Assembly: GCF_023703085.1 (NCBI RefSeq)
Contig: NZ_JAMQJY010000002.1
Span: 434,001 to 498,000, forward strand
Length of the DNA: 64,000 bases
Source: Alkalicoccobacillus plakortidis
GTDB lineage: Bacteria; Bacillota; Bacilli; Bacillales; Bacillaceae_D
Reading direction: 5' to 3'
Shown here: one piece after another, positions 1 through 9,633 of the stretch
How positions within the stretch are numbered: position 1 is the first letter of the stretch
How the letters are laid out: each line of letters starts with the position of its first letter
Notes under the pieces: generated by a model
What the model was told of the DNA's origin: nothing
What the model saw: the letters and a program-made list of their open reading frames with translations, nothing else
Database searches by the model: none
Translations under genes and position numbers: made by a program

Positions 1-850
1 CTTCAATTGGTGATTCGATGGCTAGCTGCTTCCCTAATTGTTTTCTTGCAGTATGCACGTTAATTGTCTCAACGTTACTATCAGGACGAGCAAAGTAGAC
101 ATACTCCATGCTGCAAATGGCCGGATTGGTAGATTTATCATATTGCTCCGTGCGTAATCCGTTATCATCAATGATAACCATCTCACCAGGTTTCACATCA
201 CGCTCATAGGTAGCTCCAATAATATCGAAGGCACAGGTTTCAGACGCAACAACATACGCCTCACCAATACGTCCGATCGCTAAAGGTCTTAGACCATTTG
301 GGTCCATTGCAGCAATTAGTTGATGTTCGTTCATCACAGCAAATGCATAGGCACCTTTTAGCATCGCAAGCGCATGGCGGAATTGATCTTCAAGAGACCA
401 ATACCCGCTGCGTTTGATTAAATGAGCCAGTACTTCTGTATCAGAGGTAGATTGAAAAATACTGCCTTGATTCTCAAGCTGAAGCTTCAAATTGTTTGCA
501 TTCACGATGTTTCCATTATGGGCAATCGCAAGTCCGCCAACTTGTGAACGGAACATTAGCGGCTGTACATTGGCAAATCCGCCACCACCGGCTGTTGCGT
601 AACGCACATGACCGATTGCAGCCGATCCTTGAAGAGAATTTAGCGTTTGCTGGTCAAATACTTCATTAACTAGACCTAGTCCTTTATGAACATTTAAGGT
701 ATCTCCATCAGAGACAACAATTCCTGCTCCTTCTTGACCACGGTGTTGTAAACTATGCAAACCATAATACGTAATTTGTGCTGCATCCTTATGACCCCAA
801 ACAGCAAACACGCCACACTCTTCATTTAAGCCTTTTATTTCAGCAAACAT
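1..850 (-). CDS. purF: Amidophosphoribosyltransferase PurF, C-terminus beyond window
   Basis: PurF makes phosphoribosylamine from PRPP and glutamine, the committed step of de novo purine synthesis in the cytoplasm. The reading frame starts at the ATG at 850 and stays open to the left edge, giving about 283 of the usual 470-odd residues. The N-terminus reads [11 protein letters not shown] followed by CGVFAVWG, so a short propeptide precedes the Ntn-type catalytic cysteine at residue 12. The glutaminase domain follows, with [10 protein letters not shown] and the DPNGLRPL stretch. The start overlaps the end of purL by 16 bases, the coupling seen in Bacillus pur operons. The phosphoribosyltransferase half lies outside the window. 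No frameshift was noticed in the visible part. Confidence 0.95.
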   Translation of the reverse strand, partial: MFAEIKGLNEECGVFAVWGHKDAAQITYYGLHSLQHRGQEGAGIVVSDGDTLNVHKGLGLVNEVFDQQTLNSLQGSAAIGHVRYATAGGGGFANVQPLMFRSQVGGLAIAHNGNIVNANNLKLQLENQGSIFQSTSDTEVLAHLIKRSGYWSLEDQFRHALAMLKGAYAFAVMNEHQLIAAMDPNGLRPLAIGRIGEAYVVASETCAFDIIGATYERDVKPGEMVIIDDNGLRTEQYDKSTNPAICSMEYVYFARPDSNVETINVHTARKQLGKQLAIESPIE

Positions 851-3046
851 GGAATGGCTCCTTTCCAAGCCGTAACAATTTCTTCTTGAGATGCTTCTAG
901 AACAGCTTTTCCGTTCTCGTCACATACAACCAGTTGATTTTCATTTGTTACTTCTCCAACACAGTCAGCATCAACAATTGCTTCAAATGCACTGCGATTT
1001 TCTGGAGAAACAGTCACTACAAAACGAGATTGACTCTCTGCAAATAGGTTCACGACATCTCCTTCATGCTGAACACGAACACCTACAGTTCCTGATGTCA
1101 TGCCTTCCGCTAAGGCAACAGCAAGTCCACCTTCGGATACATCATGAGCAGACGCAACAAGTCCTGACTGAATCGCTTTTAAAAGTTGAGCCTGACGATT
1201 TTTCTCAAGTGATAAATCAAGTTCAGGTGCTTTACCAAAGATACGTCCTTCATGCAGCTTTTGTAGCTCACTTCCACTGAATTCAGGTTTTGTTTCCCCA
1301 AGCAAATACACTAGATCGCCTACTGATTTATAATCTTGGGTTGTAATATGGTCAATGTCTTCAATTAATCCAACCATACCGATTACAGGTGTTGGATAAA
1401 TCGCTCCACCGGATGTTTCATTATAAAGCGAGACGTTCCCGCCAATAACAGGTGTTTCAAGCGTACGGCATGCCTCACTCATTCCATCAGTAGATGTCTC
1501 AAGTTGCCAGAAGATTTCTGGTTTATCAGGACTTCCGTAGTTCAAACAATCCGTCACGCCTAGAGGTACCCCACCAGAAGCAACAATATTACGAGCTGCC
1601 TCAGCTACGGCAATCTTACCGCCAACTTCAGGATCTAGATAAAGATAGCGCGAGTTACAATCCGTAGTCATTGCAAGTGCTTTTCGTGTATCACGGATAC
1701 GAACAACAGCCGCATCAGAACCTGGAGAAACCACTGTATTGGTTTGTACCATGTAGTCATACTGGTCATAGACCCACTCTTTGCTTGCAATTGTTGGCTG
1801 AGCCAATAATTGAAGCAGTGTTTCTTTAGAGTTATCTATAGTAGGTACATATGCAGCCTGCTCTTGGAACTCTTTATAATAAGCCGGAACTGCTGATGGT
1901 TTGTGATATACAGGAGCTTCTTCAGCTAACGCATCCACCGGTACATCTGCTGCTAACCCACCGTTATGCATTAAACGAAGACGTTTGTCATCCGTTACAT
2001 AACCAACCTCAGCAGAAAGAAGTCCCCAACGGTCAACAATTTCTTTGATCTCTGCTTCTCTTCCTTTTTGTACAACAATCAGCATACGCTCTTGTGATTC
2101 GGACAACATCATTTCATAAGCTGTCATGCCTTTTTCACGTTGAGGTACCAAGTCTAGATTCATGACAATACCAGATCCGGCCTTACTTGCCATCTCTGCA
2201 GAAGACGAAGTTAAACCAGCAGCACCCATATCTTGGATCCCAACAAGCGCGTCACTTTGGATCAGTTCAAGGCACGCTTCAAGCAAAAGTTTCTCCATAA
2301 ATGGATCTCCAACTTGAACTGCCGGGCGTTTCTCTTCAGAGCTTTCACTTAGCTCTTCAGATGCAAAAGTTGCCCCATGAATTCCGTCGCGACCAGTGCT
2401 TGCGCCAACATACATCACCGTGTTGCCTACACCTTTTGCTTGTCCTTTTTGAATATCCTTATGATCAATTAAACCGACACACATCGCATTAACAAGCGGG
2501 TTGCCTTCATAACATGGGTCAAATTGCACTTCTCCACCCACAGTTGGAACACCAATACAGTTTCCGTATCCGGCAATTCAGCTACAACCTCTTCAAATAA
2601 ATAACGAACTTTTGGAGATGTTAATTCCCCAAAACGAAGTGAATTTAAGATGGAGATTGGTCGTGCTCCCATCGAGAACACATCACGCAAAATTCCGCCA
2701 ACTCCAGTTGCAGCACCTTGATAAGGCTCAATTGCTGATGGGTGGTTGTGACTTTCTATCTTAAATACAACAGCCTGGTCATCACCGATATCAATAATTC
2801 AGCACCTTCACCAGGACCTTGAAGAACCTTTTCACCAGTTACAGGGAACTTCTTCAAAAGCACTTTGGAATTCTTATAACTACAGTGTTCTGACCACATA
2901 ACTGAAAATAATCCTGTTTCTGTATAGTTAGGCGTACGCCCTAAAATCTCTTCAACAAGCTGGAATTCATCATCAGTTAAACCCATGGCCTGATACAGCT
3001 TTTCTTTTTTTACCTGTTCAGATGATGGTTCAACGAGTAGTGACAT
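835..3046 (-). CDS. purL: Phosphoribosylformylglycinamidine synthase II PurL (two frameshifts in this sequence)
   Basis: PurL is the synthetase subunit of the PurSQL complex, converting FGAR to FGAM with ATP and ammonia from PurQ. Three consecutive frames (from 3046, from about 2690, and down to 835) join into one protein of about 740 residues, the normal length of the small-type Bacillus PurL. Joins are near 2800, where the context should read GAGIIDIG, and near 2579, where VVAGIAGYGN is expected. In both places GCTGG appears as GCTG, one G short. Everything else is well conserved, including GTATAIHP-free typical blocks such as [19 protein letters not shown] and [10 protein letters not shown]. 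The start overlaps purQ by 17 bases. Because purL is needed for purine prototrophy and its neighbours are intact, I read the breaks as sequence errors rather than decay. Confidence 0.93.
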
Positions 3047-3713
3047 GAGAGTTCCTCCAGTTTTTTAGAATGGATTGAAATAATGCTAGTCCGTCTGCGC
3101 TGCCAAGAAGCTCTTCTACCGCACGCTCTGGGTGAGGCATCATACCAAGTACATTACCAGCTTCATTAACGATACCGGCAATTTGATTACGCGAGCCATT
3201 TACGTTCGAGCTATAACGGAACACGATTTGATTGTTCGCTTCAAGCTTTTGATACGTCTCATCATCACATTCATAGTTCCCTTCGCCATGAGCCACGGGA
3301 ACTGTGATTTCTGACCCTTCAACATATCCAGTTGTAAACATCGTTTCTGCATTTGCAACGGTTAACTGAACTGGACGGCAAATGAATTTTAAGCCTTCAT
3401 TACGCTTCATAGCCCCTGGTAGCAAGCCTGCTTCAAGTAGCACCTGGAATCCATTACAAACTCCAAGGACTGGTACACCAGCTTTAGCTGCTTCAATTAC
3501 TGCATTCATAATTGGTGCAAAACGAGCGATTGCACCTGAACGAAGATAATCTCCGTGAGAGAATCCTCCTGGAAGCAATATGCCGTCATACCCTTCAAGA
3601 GACGTGTCATTGTGCCACACGTAGTCTACCTCTTCGCCAAGCTGGTCGCGGATGGCATGGTACATATCCGCGTCACAGTTGGATCCTGGAAATACGATGA
3701 CCGCAAACTTCAT
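3030..3713 (-). CDS. purQ: Phosphoribosylformylglycinamidine synthase glutaminase subunit PurQ
   Basis: PurQ is the class I glutamine amidotransferase that feeds ammonia to PurL. The 227-residue protein has the typical length. It begins [17 protein letters not shown], carries the nucleophile cysteine in [11 protein letters not shown] (around residue 86), and ends with the catalytic His-Glu of [11 protein letters not shown]. The start overlaps the purS stop by 4 bases and its own stop overlaps the purL start, so purS-purQ-purL are translationally coupled, as expected for subunits of one complex. The gene contains intact CCAGC sites (for example 3157-3161), which matters for the frameshift pattern described in the findings. 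Confidence 0.97.
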   Translation of the reverse strand: MKFAVIVFPGSNCDADMYHAIRDQLGEEVDYVWHNDTSLEGYDGILLPGGFSHGDYLRSGAIARFAPIMNAVIEAAKAGVPVLGVCNGFQVLLEAGLLPGAMKRNEGLKFICRPVQLTVANAETMFTTGYVEGSEITVPVAHGEGNYECDDETYQKLEANNQIVFRYSSNVNGSRNQIAGIVNEAGNVLGMMPHPERAVEELLGSADGLALFQSILKNWRNSHVTTR

Positions 3714-3961
3714 GAAGAGACAACCTCCTCGATCTCATAGCTATAATCTTCAATGACCGTATTAGCAAGAAGTTTTTCGCACATTTCTTTCACTCGAGCA
3801 TCGACATTGCTTGTATCAGCTAATGTTAGCTCCATGTATTTTCCGATGCGAACATCCTGTACTTCCTTATATTCCATTGTATGAAGAGCATTTTGAACAG
3901 CCACTCCCTGTGGATCAAGAACACTTTCTCTTAGCGTTACGTAGACTTTAACTTTATACAT
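3710..3961 (-). CDS. purS: FGAM synthase small subunit PurS
   Basis: PurS is the small structural subunit that holds PurQ on PurL in Gram-positive bacteria. The product has 83 residues, the family's usual length, and begins [19 protein letters not shown] with the typical VQNALHTM and VRIGKYMEL segments. The ATG at 3961 shares one base with the purC stop codon (TAATG arrangement), and the stop overlaps the purQ start. Presence of PurS confirms the three-subunit form of FGAM synthase and fits the short PurL next door. Confidence 0.97.
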   Translation of the reverse strand: MYKVKVYVTLRESVLDPQGVAVQNALHTMEYKEVQDVRIGKYMELTLADTSNVDARVKEMCEKLLANTVIEDYSYEIEEVVSS

Positions 3962-4671
3962 TATTGGCCTCCCAAGCGTGTTAGTATTTCCTGATATCCA
4001 TCCTGCAAACTTCCTAGATTACGGCGAAATAGATCCTTATCAAACTTCTGGTTTGTCTCTATATCCCAAAGTCGACATGTATCTGGTGAGATTTCGTCAG
4101 CTAGAAGTAGTTCTCCATCATGTGTCCGACCAAATTCTAGTTTGAAATCAACTAATCTCACACCAATACCTGCAAACAACTCAACTAATAATTGATTAAC
4201 CTTTTTGGCTTGAATCTTAAGAGATTCGACTTCTTCAGATGTTGCGGCTTCCAGAAGATATACATGATCTTCCGTTATGAGCGGATCTCCTAATGCATCG
4301 TCTTTGTAATAAAATTCAACGATTGGTTCAACCAATGGTGTACCCTCGGCAATACCTAATCTCTTAGCCATACTACCAGCCACAACATTACGAACGACTA
4401 CTTCAAGTGGTACAATCTCAACCTTACGAACGAGCTGTTCTGTGTCAGATAATCTCCGAATGAAGTGACTCTCAAGCCCTTTTTCATTCAAATGATTAAA
4501 GATTAACGTTGAAATCTCATTGTTAAGCCTTGCTTTGCCTTCGAGTGTATCTTTTTTCTCTCCATTAAATGCTGTGGCGTCATCCTTATAAGTCACCCAC
4601 AATACATTCTGTTCAGAGGTTTGATAGATTCGTTTAGCTTTACCTTCGTAAAGTAGCTCCTGCTTCTCCAT
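3961..4671 (-). CDS. purC: SAICAR synthetase PurC
   Basis: PurC joins CAIR and aspartate with ATP to make SAICAR, the eighth step of purine synthesis. The 236-residue product is full length for the bacterial single-domain enzyme. Recognisable elements are ELLYEGKAKRIY at the N-terminus, the KDDATAFNGEKK phosphate-binding segment, VPLEVVVRNVVAGSMAKR, and DFKLEFGR followed by LADEISPDTCRLWD. A GGAGGGTTTCA-type ribosome binding site precedes the ATG at 4671. It lies 24 bases after purB and abuts purS. Confidence 0.97.
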   Translation of the reverse strand: MEKQELLYEGKAKRIYQTSEQNVLWVTYKDDATAFNGEKKDTLEGKARLNNEISTLIFNHLNEKGLESHFIRRLSDTEQLVRKVEIVPLEVVVRNVVAGSMAKRLGIAEGTPLVEPIVEFYYKDDALGDPLITEDHVYLLEAATSEEVESLKIQAKKVNQLLVELFAGIGVRLVDFKLEFGRTHDGELLLADEISPDTCRLWDIETNQKFDKDLFRRNLGSLQDGYQEILTRLGGQ

Positions 4672-4695
4672 TGATTGAAACCCTCCTAGATAGAA

Positions 4696-5991
4696 TCAGT
4701 TTAAGCCAAGACGTGTGAAGATCGTGTCCACGTGTGTTAAGTGATGCTCATAGTTAAAGCACTCATCCAACTCTTCTTTAGAAAGAACGGACGTGATGCG
4801 TTCTTCTGCATCAACCAACTCACGGAATTGAACGCCTTCCTCCCAAGCTTGCGTCGCCTTAGGTTGAACAAGGTCATAGGCTTCTTCACGAACCATTCCT
4901 TTATCAATTAATGAAAGCAGTACGCGTTGCGAATAGATAAGACCATACGTACGAGTCATGTTGCGCTTCATATTCTCAGGGAAAACCGTCAAATTCTTCA
5001 CAATGTTAGAGAAGCGATTCAACATGTAATTCAGACCAATGGTTGCATCCGGTAAAATAACACGCTCAGCAGATGAGTGAGAGATATCACGCTCGTGCCA
5101 TAACGGTACGTTTTCGTAAGCTGTCAGCATGTATCCTCGAATTAAACGCGCAAGTCCCGTCATATTCTCAGAGCCAATTGGATTACGCTTATGCGGCATA
5201 GCTGAAGATCCTTTTTGACCTTTTGCAAAAAACTCTTCTACCTCACGAGTCTCACTCTTTTGAAGACCGCGAATCTCAACTGCAAACTTTTCAACAGATG
5301 TTGCAATAAGAGCAAGTGTCGCCATGTACTCTGCATGACGGTCACGCTGTAATGTTTGAGTAGAGATTGGCGCTGCATTTAAGCCAAGCTTCTCACACAC
5401 TAGCTGCTCAATTTGTGGATCAATGTTTGCATAGGTTCCGACTGCTCCAGACAGCTTGCCAAAACGTACTCCTTCAGCCGCGTGCTTAAAGCGTTCAATG
5501 TTACGTTTCATTTCCTCATACCATAAGCCTAGCTTTAAACCAAAGGTTGTTGGCTCAGCATGAACGCCATGTGTACGTCCCATCATCACGGTAAATTTAT
5601 GTTCAATAGCTTTGTTCTTTAGAATCTCTAGAAAACGATCGAGATCAGCTGCTAAAATATCATTTGCTTGCTTTAATAGATAAGAAAGGGCTGTATCTAC
5701 AACATCAGTTGACGTTAAGCCGTAATGAACCCACTTGCGCTCTTCCCCTAATGTTTCTGAAACCGCACGAGTAAAAGCAACCACATCATGTCTTGTTTCC
5801 TCTTCTATTTCAAGAATACGACTGATATCAAAGCTCGCGTTCTCACGGATTTTCTTCACATCTTCTTTTGGAATTTGTCCAAGCTCTGACCAAGCTTCAC
5901 AGGCAACAATTTCTACCTCTAGCCAAGCTTTATAACGGTTTTCATCGGTCCAAATGGCACCCATTTCAGGGCGAGTATAACGTTCAATCAT
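4696..5991 (-). CDS. purB: Adenylosuccinate lyase PurB
   Basis: PurB removes fumarate from SAICAR and from adenylosuccinate, so it serves both the common pathway and AMP formation. The 431-residue product matches Bacillus PurB. The fumarase/aspartase signature is present as [16 protein letters not shown] around residues 262-276, containing the mobile catalytic serine. The general acid histidine lies in [12 protein letters not shown], and [13 protein letters not shown] is also typical. It sits between purK and purC in the usual Bacillus order, with a GGAGGCTTACC ribosome binding site upstream of the ATG at 5991. Confidence 0.97.
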   Translation of the reverse strand: MIERYTRPEMGAIWTDENRYKAWLEVEIVACEAWSELGQIPKEDVKKIRENASFDISRILEIEEETRHDVVAFTRAVSETLGEERKWVHYGLTSTDVVDTALSYLLKQANDILAADLDRFLEILKNKAIEHKFTVMMGRTHGVHAEPTTFGLKLGLWYEEMKRNIERFKHAAEGVRFGKLSGAVGTYANIDPQIEQLVCEKLGLNAAPISTQTLQRDRHAEYMATLALIATSVEKFAVEIRGLQKSETREVEEFFAKGQKGSSAMPHKRNPIGSENMTGLARLIRGYMLTAYENVPLWHERDISHSSAERVILPDATIGLNYMLNRFSNIVKNLTVFPENMKRNMTRTYGLIYSQRVLLSLIDKGMVREEAYDLVQPKATQAWEEGVQFRELVDAEERITSVLSKEELDECFNYEHHLTHVDTIFTRLGLN

Positions 5992-6021
5992 GTAGGTAAG
6001 CCTCCAAATATAGTCTTTAGA

Positions 6022-7155
6022 TTATTTAGTATTGTGTTGCTGGAATTCATTAAGTTGATGAAGCGCATCTTCTACCGTTTCACTGAGAACTGTGAGATGC
6101 CCCATCTTACGTTTTTCTTTTGCATCTGCTTTTCCATATAGATGAAGCGAGATATCTGATAAGTGTTCCAAATTATCCATTAACGGCTCTATATGTTCCC
6201 CTAACAGATTCTCCATCACAACCGGCTTCAGTAATTCCGTGCTACCAAGAGGCAGTCCACATACCGCTCGAATTTGCTGCTCAAATTGTGACGTCTTACA
6301 TGCCTCAATTGTATAGTGACCAGAATTGTGTGGCCTTGGAGCGATTTCATTCACAAGAATTTGTCCGTCCTCGTGAACAAACATTTCAACAGCTAATGTG
6401 CCTACTACCTCTAAGCCTTCAGCTAGCTTCAACGCGATTTCCCGAGCTTGAGTTGATATGGCATCCGTTATTCGTGCCGGGACAATCGATTGATGTAAAA
6501 TGTTGTTTTTATGGATATTTTCAGCTACCGGAAATGTTTTTGTTTCTCCATTCCGTGAGCGAGTCACAATCACAGACACTTCACATTGAAATGGAATCCA
6601 GCCCTCAAGCACTAATTCACCAGCAGGCAATAGTTCACGTACTGCTGTTTCAAGTTCCTGTTCACTGCGCACAACAGCTTGTCCCTTGCCATCATATCCA
6701 CCTCTGCAGGTCTTCAGCACCGCTGGCAGACCGACTCGATCTAATGCAGTATGAACATCTTCTAAGGAAGATACCTCTGCATAGGGTGCCACTGGGACAC
6801 CTAACGATTCAATCGTTCGTTTTTCAGTTAGTCGATGCTGACTGACTCGCAGAACATCAAAGCCCTGTGGAAAATCTCCATGCTCTGTCAGCCATTTTGC
6901 TGTTGATTCATCTATATTTTCAAACTCATATGTTATAACATCACTTAACTCAGAGAGCTTAGCAGCCCCCTCAAGGTCATCATAGCCTGCCTCAATTACG
7001 TAATCAGCCACCTGTGCACACGGCGAATCTGCGCCTGGCTCAAGAACAGCAATTCGATACCCCATCTGTTTGGCAGAAAGAGCCATCATACGTCCAAGCT
7101 GCCCGCCACCAATAATGCCAATCGTTGAGCCTGGTTTTACAATTACTTTACTCAT
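6022..7155 (-). CDS. purK: N5-carboxyaminoimidazole ribonucleotide synthase PurK
   Basis: PurK is the ATP-grasp enzyme that carboxylates AIR with bicarbonate to N5-CAIR, which PurE then isomerises. The 377-residue protein has the N-terminal [21 protein letters not shown] nucleotide-fold segment, the central ATP-grasp run with [13 protein letters not shown], and the C-terminal [18 protein letters not shown] motif. The ATG at 7155 overlaps the purE stop by 4 bases. A 241-codon open frame on the opposite strand (6120-6845) is only its antisense shadow. Confidence 0.97.
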   Translation of the reverse strand: MSKVIVKPGSTIGIIGGGQLGRMMALSAKQMGYRIAVLEPGADSPCAQVADYVIEAGYDDLEGAAKLSELSDVITYEFENIDESTAKWLTEHGDFPQGFDVLRVSQHRLTEKRTIESLGVPVAPYAEVSSLEDVHTALDRVGLPAVLKTCRGGYDGKGQAVVRSEQELETAVRELLPAGELVLEGWIPFQCEVSVIVTRSRNGETKTFPVAENIHKNNILHQSIVPARITDAISTQAREIALKLAEGLEVVGTLAVEMFVHEDGQILVNEIAPRPHNSGHYTIEACKTSQFEQQIRAVCGLPLGSTELLKPVVMENLLGEHIEPLMDNLEHLSDISLHLYGKADAKEKRKMGHLTVLSETVEDALHQLNEFQQHNTK

Positions 7156-7645
7156 AATGTATCACTGCTCGCGAGTACGGCTTCTTCTGTTTTTTTACGT
7201 CGATTGAAAACCGCTTCTTGCACCACTTGATCGGTTGTTCCAATGATTTGTGCAGCAAGTAAACCTGCATTTGTTGCTCCAGCTTTGCCAATTGCAACAG
7301 TTGCCACTGGCACTCCACCAGGCATTTGCACAATAGATAATAAGGAATCTAATCCATTAAGTGCCTTAGACTGAACGGGTACGCCAATAACCGGAAGAGG
7401 TGTTTTTGCCGCAACCATTCCTGGCAAATGTGCTGCCCCACCTGCTCCAGGATAATGACCTTTAGTCCTTTTTCAACAGCTTCATCCGCATATTGAAACA
7501 TAAGGTCTGGTGTGCGATGTGCAGACACTACTTTTTTTTCATACGGTACCTCTAGCTCGTCCAAAATGTCACATGCGTGTTTCATTGTTTCCCAATCAGA
7601 TGTACTTCCCATGATTACGCCAACTACTGGCTCCATAACCATCAT
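7152..7645 (-). CDS. purE: N5-CAIR mutase PurE (one frameshift in this sequence)
   Basis: PurE moves the carboxylate of N5-CAIR to give CAIR. Two overlapping frames, 7645 to about 7450 and about 7450 to 7152, together give the full protein of about 164 residues. The first holds [16 protein letters not shown] and VVSAHRTPD, the substrate-binding part. The second continues with the GMVAAKT and [22 protein letters not shown] region. The expected join is [13 protein letters not shown]. At 7447-7450 the plus strand reads CCAGGATAAT where CCAGCGATAAT restores the frame, so one C is missing from a CCAGC. It is the first gene of the pur operon, with an AGGGAG ribosome binding site just upstream. ATG codons at 7645, 7642 and 7636 could all serve as start. 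Confidence 0.93.
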
Positions 7646-7673
7646 TCACTCCCTCGTATGACTGCTGAACTCA

Positions 7674-7706
7674 AACAAAAAACGCAGAATCAGATACTTT
7701 ATCTGC
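7674..7706 (-). terminator. Intrinsic terminator in the pur leader (riboswitch expression platform)
   Basis: In minus-strand reading, GCAGA pairs with TCTGC around an AT-rich loop, followed directly by a run of six T. It lies between the purine aptamer and purE, about 30 bases before the purE start. This is where the premature terminator of a guanine OFF switch is expected. Confidence 0.7.
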
Positions 7707-7790
7707 ACAATGAGAGAAAGATAGCTAATTCCGCGCTTTGACACACCTATTCCTATTAAAATACACGTAGGATTATAGCTGTGATACTTT

Positions 7791-7864
7791 CCCCCATAGT
7801 CTGACAATTTACGGTTATCAGGTAGAGACGTATGGGCCATATTCCCAAAATTATATGAGGTGTT
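7791..7864 (-). promoter_or_regulatory. Guanine riboswitch (purine aptamer) in the pur operon leader
   Basis: The minus strand carries the conserved purine aptamer elements in order: CTCATATAAT, then a P2 stem closing the AATATGG loop, then TCTCTACC, the P3 stem CTGATAA/TTGTCAG closing CCGTAAAT, and finally GACTATGGGG. P1 forms from CCTCATA with TATGGGG. The specificity base in GACTATG is C (position 74 in xpt numbering), which pairs with guanine or hypoxanthine; adenine aptamers have T there. The same arrangement controls the B. subtilis pur operon. Guanine binding should favour the downstream terminator at 7674-7706. Confidence 0.95.
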
Positions 7865-7893
7865 ATTTCGTTTTTTATCGACAATCCACATTA

Positions 7894-7922
7894 ATCTTAC
7901 AAGGTTATCTAAAGGGTGTCAA
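7894..7922 (-). promoter_or_regulatory. SigA-type promoter of the pur operon, with possible PurR boxes upstream
   Basis: On the minus strand TTGACA (7922-7917) is followed after 17 bases by TAAGAT (7899-7894), placing the transcript start just before the purine aptamer. Upstream, CGAAC near 7960 and an inverted GTTCG near 7932 resemble the two inverted PurBox cores bound by PurR in Bacillus. Their spacing was not matched to a model, so the PurR part is tentative. Confidence 0.65.
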
Positions 7923-7955
7923 CTAAAAGTCGAACGGTTTGATGCTTTTTGATAT

Positions 7956-8159
7956 TCATTGTTCGTCTTCCTCTAAAACTCCTTCAAAAATGACCTGCTG
8001 ATGACTAATTATTGGTGTTTTTGACCCATTTTCCTTAAAAACAGGCTTCTCCATTCGTCGAACTGGTCTGTATCCTTCTTTCTTCATTCGTTCTAGACAT
8101 TCGGCCAAACTCTCATCAGACGCAACTGTAAATTGTTGCTTGCGTTTTTTTGCCAACAT
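7956..8159 (-). CDS. yebG: NETI-motif family small protein YebG
   Basis: This 67-residue protein of unknown function resembles the Bacillus protein encoded immediately upstream of purE. It is basic at the N-terminus (MLAKKRKQQF) and has the typical SLAECLERMKKEGYRPVRRMEKPVFKE run and the C-terminal VIFEGVLEE. A start at the ATG at 8159 leaves only 4 bases after AGGAGG, while the TTG at 8156 has better spacing (7 bases), so the exact start is uncertain. The conserved position next to the pur operon supports the call, but nothing in the sequence indicates what it does. Confidence 0.85.
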   Translation of the reverse strand: MLAKKRKQQFTVASDESLAECLERMKKEGYRPVRRMEKPVFKENGSKTPIISHQQVIFEGVLEEDEQ

Positions 8160-8312
8160 GATTCCTCCTGTTTCATAAAACAACTCACGTATATTGTAGC
8201 ATGCGGTACCTTTTGATTCGACATATTCTACATAAAATTGAGATTGATTAGAACGATTACTTGGATTAAGATGGACATATCTTCCTTTTCAAAAAGAATG
8301 GAGTGATTAGCT

Positions 8313-9008
8313 CTGAAACGAACAAAACTCTTAGTTTTCGTGGGAATTTTAGGTCTATTAACCATCACACTTTTCTATGTATTATCCCCTTCAAATTCTG
8401 GGCCAGAACAGCAGCTTAATCGATACCTCAACTTATTGAATCAAAAAGACTTCCAAATGAACTCAGATAAAGCATTAAGCTATATAGATACCTCTCACAC
8501 AAACGATACATACACAGAGCAATTCCAAACTCAGTTTGAAGAAAAGATTTTCTTTAATGAATATACAATTGGAGAGCCAATCGTTAAAAATGAACAAGAA
8601 ACAAGCATCCCTGTTACTATTGTGTGGGATGAATACTGGAAACATGAGTTCATCTTTAACATGGAGCAAAAGAATCAAAAGTGGGTCATCGTTCCTGATG
8701 TCGAGTTACTATTACAAGTCGAAAATAATAGCACACCACCAGAACAATTTGTTCGATTCAATTTAAACTATGTTAATATGTTTGAGAACGAGACAGATAC
8801 TAAGATTGAATTAGAAACGTTACCCCACTTTGCACTTCATCTAATCGGCATGCCTTCAGAAGTTCAATATGATGCTAGTAATCAAGCTTTTACATTACCC
8901 ATAATGATAGATAGAACTAGATATTCAACAGTTCCACGAGGCTCTGCTACCTTTCCAGATGGAACGGAGACACATTTTGAGAGCCGTTTTACATTTCCTC
9001 CTAATTAG
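8313..9008 (+). CDS. Membrane-anchored extracytoplasmic protein of unknown function
   Basis: I do not recognise a family with confidence. The frame gives a short basic start (KRTKLL), one hydrophobic segment (VFVGILGLLTITLFYVL) and about 200 polar extracytoplasmic residues beginning PSNSGPEQQLNRYLNLLNQKDF. The opening resembles the NTF2-like fold that begins many Bacillus lipoproteins and PBPs, but that is inference. The best ribosome binding site (GGAGTGATT) points to a CTG codon at 8313; the next in-frame start, GTG at 8340, would cut off the basic residues before the membrane segment. The gene is convergent with bpsB and shares its terminator. Confidence 0.7.
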   Translation: MKRTKLLVFVGILGLLTITLFYVLSPSNSGPEQQLNRYLNLLNQKDFQMNSDKALSYIDTSHTNDTYTEQFQTQFEEKIFFNEYTIGEPIVKNEQETSIPVTIVWDEYWKHEFIFNMEQKNQKWVIVPDVELLLQVENNSTPPEQFVRFNLNYVNMFENETDTKIELETLPHFALHLIGMPSEVQYDASNQAFTLPIMIDRTRYSTVPRGSATFPDGTETHFESRFTFPPN

Positions 9009-9025
9009 TCTTGTAGTTATCCAAG

Positions 9026-9064
9026 AAAAAAATGAGCAAAGGCATATGCCCTGCTCATTTTTTT
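9026..9064. terminator. Bidirectional intrinsic terminator
   Basis: AATGAGCA pairs with TGCTCATT around an inner GGCATATGCC, flanked by A and T runs on both sides. It can end both the unknown gene on the plus strand and bpsAB on the minus strand; it overlaps the last codons of bpsB. Confidence 0.85.
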
Positions 9065-9633
9065 CGGATACTCACAAAACGACTAACTTGCTCAAACTTT
9101 TCACTATACTTCCCATTTCGATCAAGCGCCTCTTCTTCTGCCTTTATTCTCACGAGAAGCATCGCGGCATTTAATAAGCTAAAAACGATTGCTGTCACAT
9201 AAGCCTGAAAAATGAGTGGTAGAAAAAGAATCTCAATGATCACGACCACATAATTCGGATGGCGAATCCAACGATAAGGGCCACTTTTTACGGGTTCAGC
9301 TCCAGGCAAGACGATTATTTTGGTATTCCAGAACCTACCCAGAGTGAGCAATGCCCATACACGAATCACTTGCGCTACAAGGAATACAGCCAGTGGTAGT
9401 AGGCTCCACATCGTCCAAGAGGAATCCTTCAAAGTCACCTCTAGTAAAAGCGCTACAAAAAAACAACTGTGCAGAGCGACCATCACTGGATAATGTGATT
9501 CTCCTGCCTCAAACGCCCCACGTTGTTTCATCCATCGTTCATTTGACTTAGCAACACCAACCTCAGCTATTCGTTGCACAATGACGAGAACTATAAACAA
9601 GTAGACAAAACTCAATGGATAGCCCCCTGCCAT
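9055..9633 (-). CDS. bpsB: Alkylpyrone O-methyltransferase BpsB (YpbQ), isoprenylcysteine methyltransferase fold
   Basis: BpsB methylates the alkylpyrones made by BpsA in B. subtilis, giving alkylpyrone methyl ethers. The 192-residue membrane protein has about five hydrophobic segments. It carries the ICMT signature near the C-terminus, GPYRWIRHPNYVVVIIE around residues 120-136, followed by an acidic/basic tail (KAEEEALDRNGKYSEKFEQV). Its start overlaps the bpsA stop by 22 bases, so the two are translationally coupled. Gene pairing is the main reason to prefer BpsB over a generic isoprenylcysteine methyltransferase. Confidence 0.85.
   Translation of the reverse strand: MAGGYPLSFVYLFIVLVIVQRIAEVGVAKSNERWMKQRGAFEAGESHYPVMVALHSCFFVALLLEVTLKDSSWTMWSLLPLAVFLVAQVIRVWALLTLGRFWNTKIIVLPGAEPVKSGPYRWIRHPNYVVVIIEILFLPLIFQAYVTAIVFSLLNAAMLLVRIKAEEEALDRNGKYSEKFEQVSRFVSIRKK

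Noticed and set aside
835..3046. purL as a true pseudogene
   Set aside because: Both breaks are single-base losses at GCTGG, coding is otherwise perfect, and the rest of the pur operon with its riboswitch is intact.
6120..6845. A 241-codon plus-strand ORF
   Set aside because: It lies entirely antisense to purK, lacks a ribosome binding site and has no recognisable domain.
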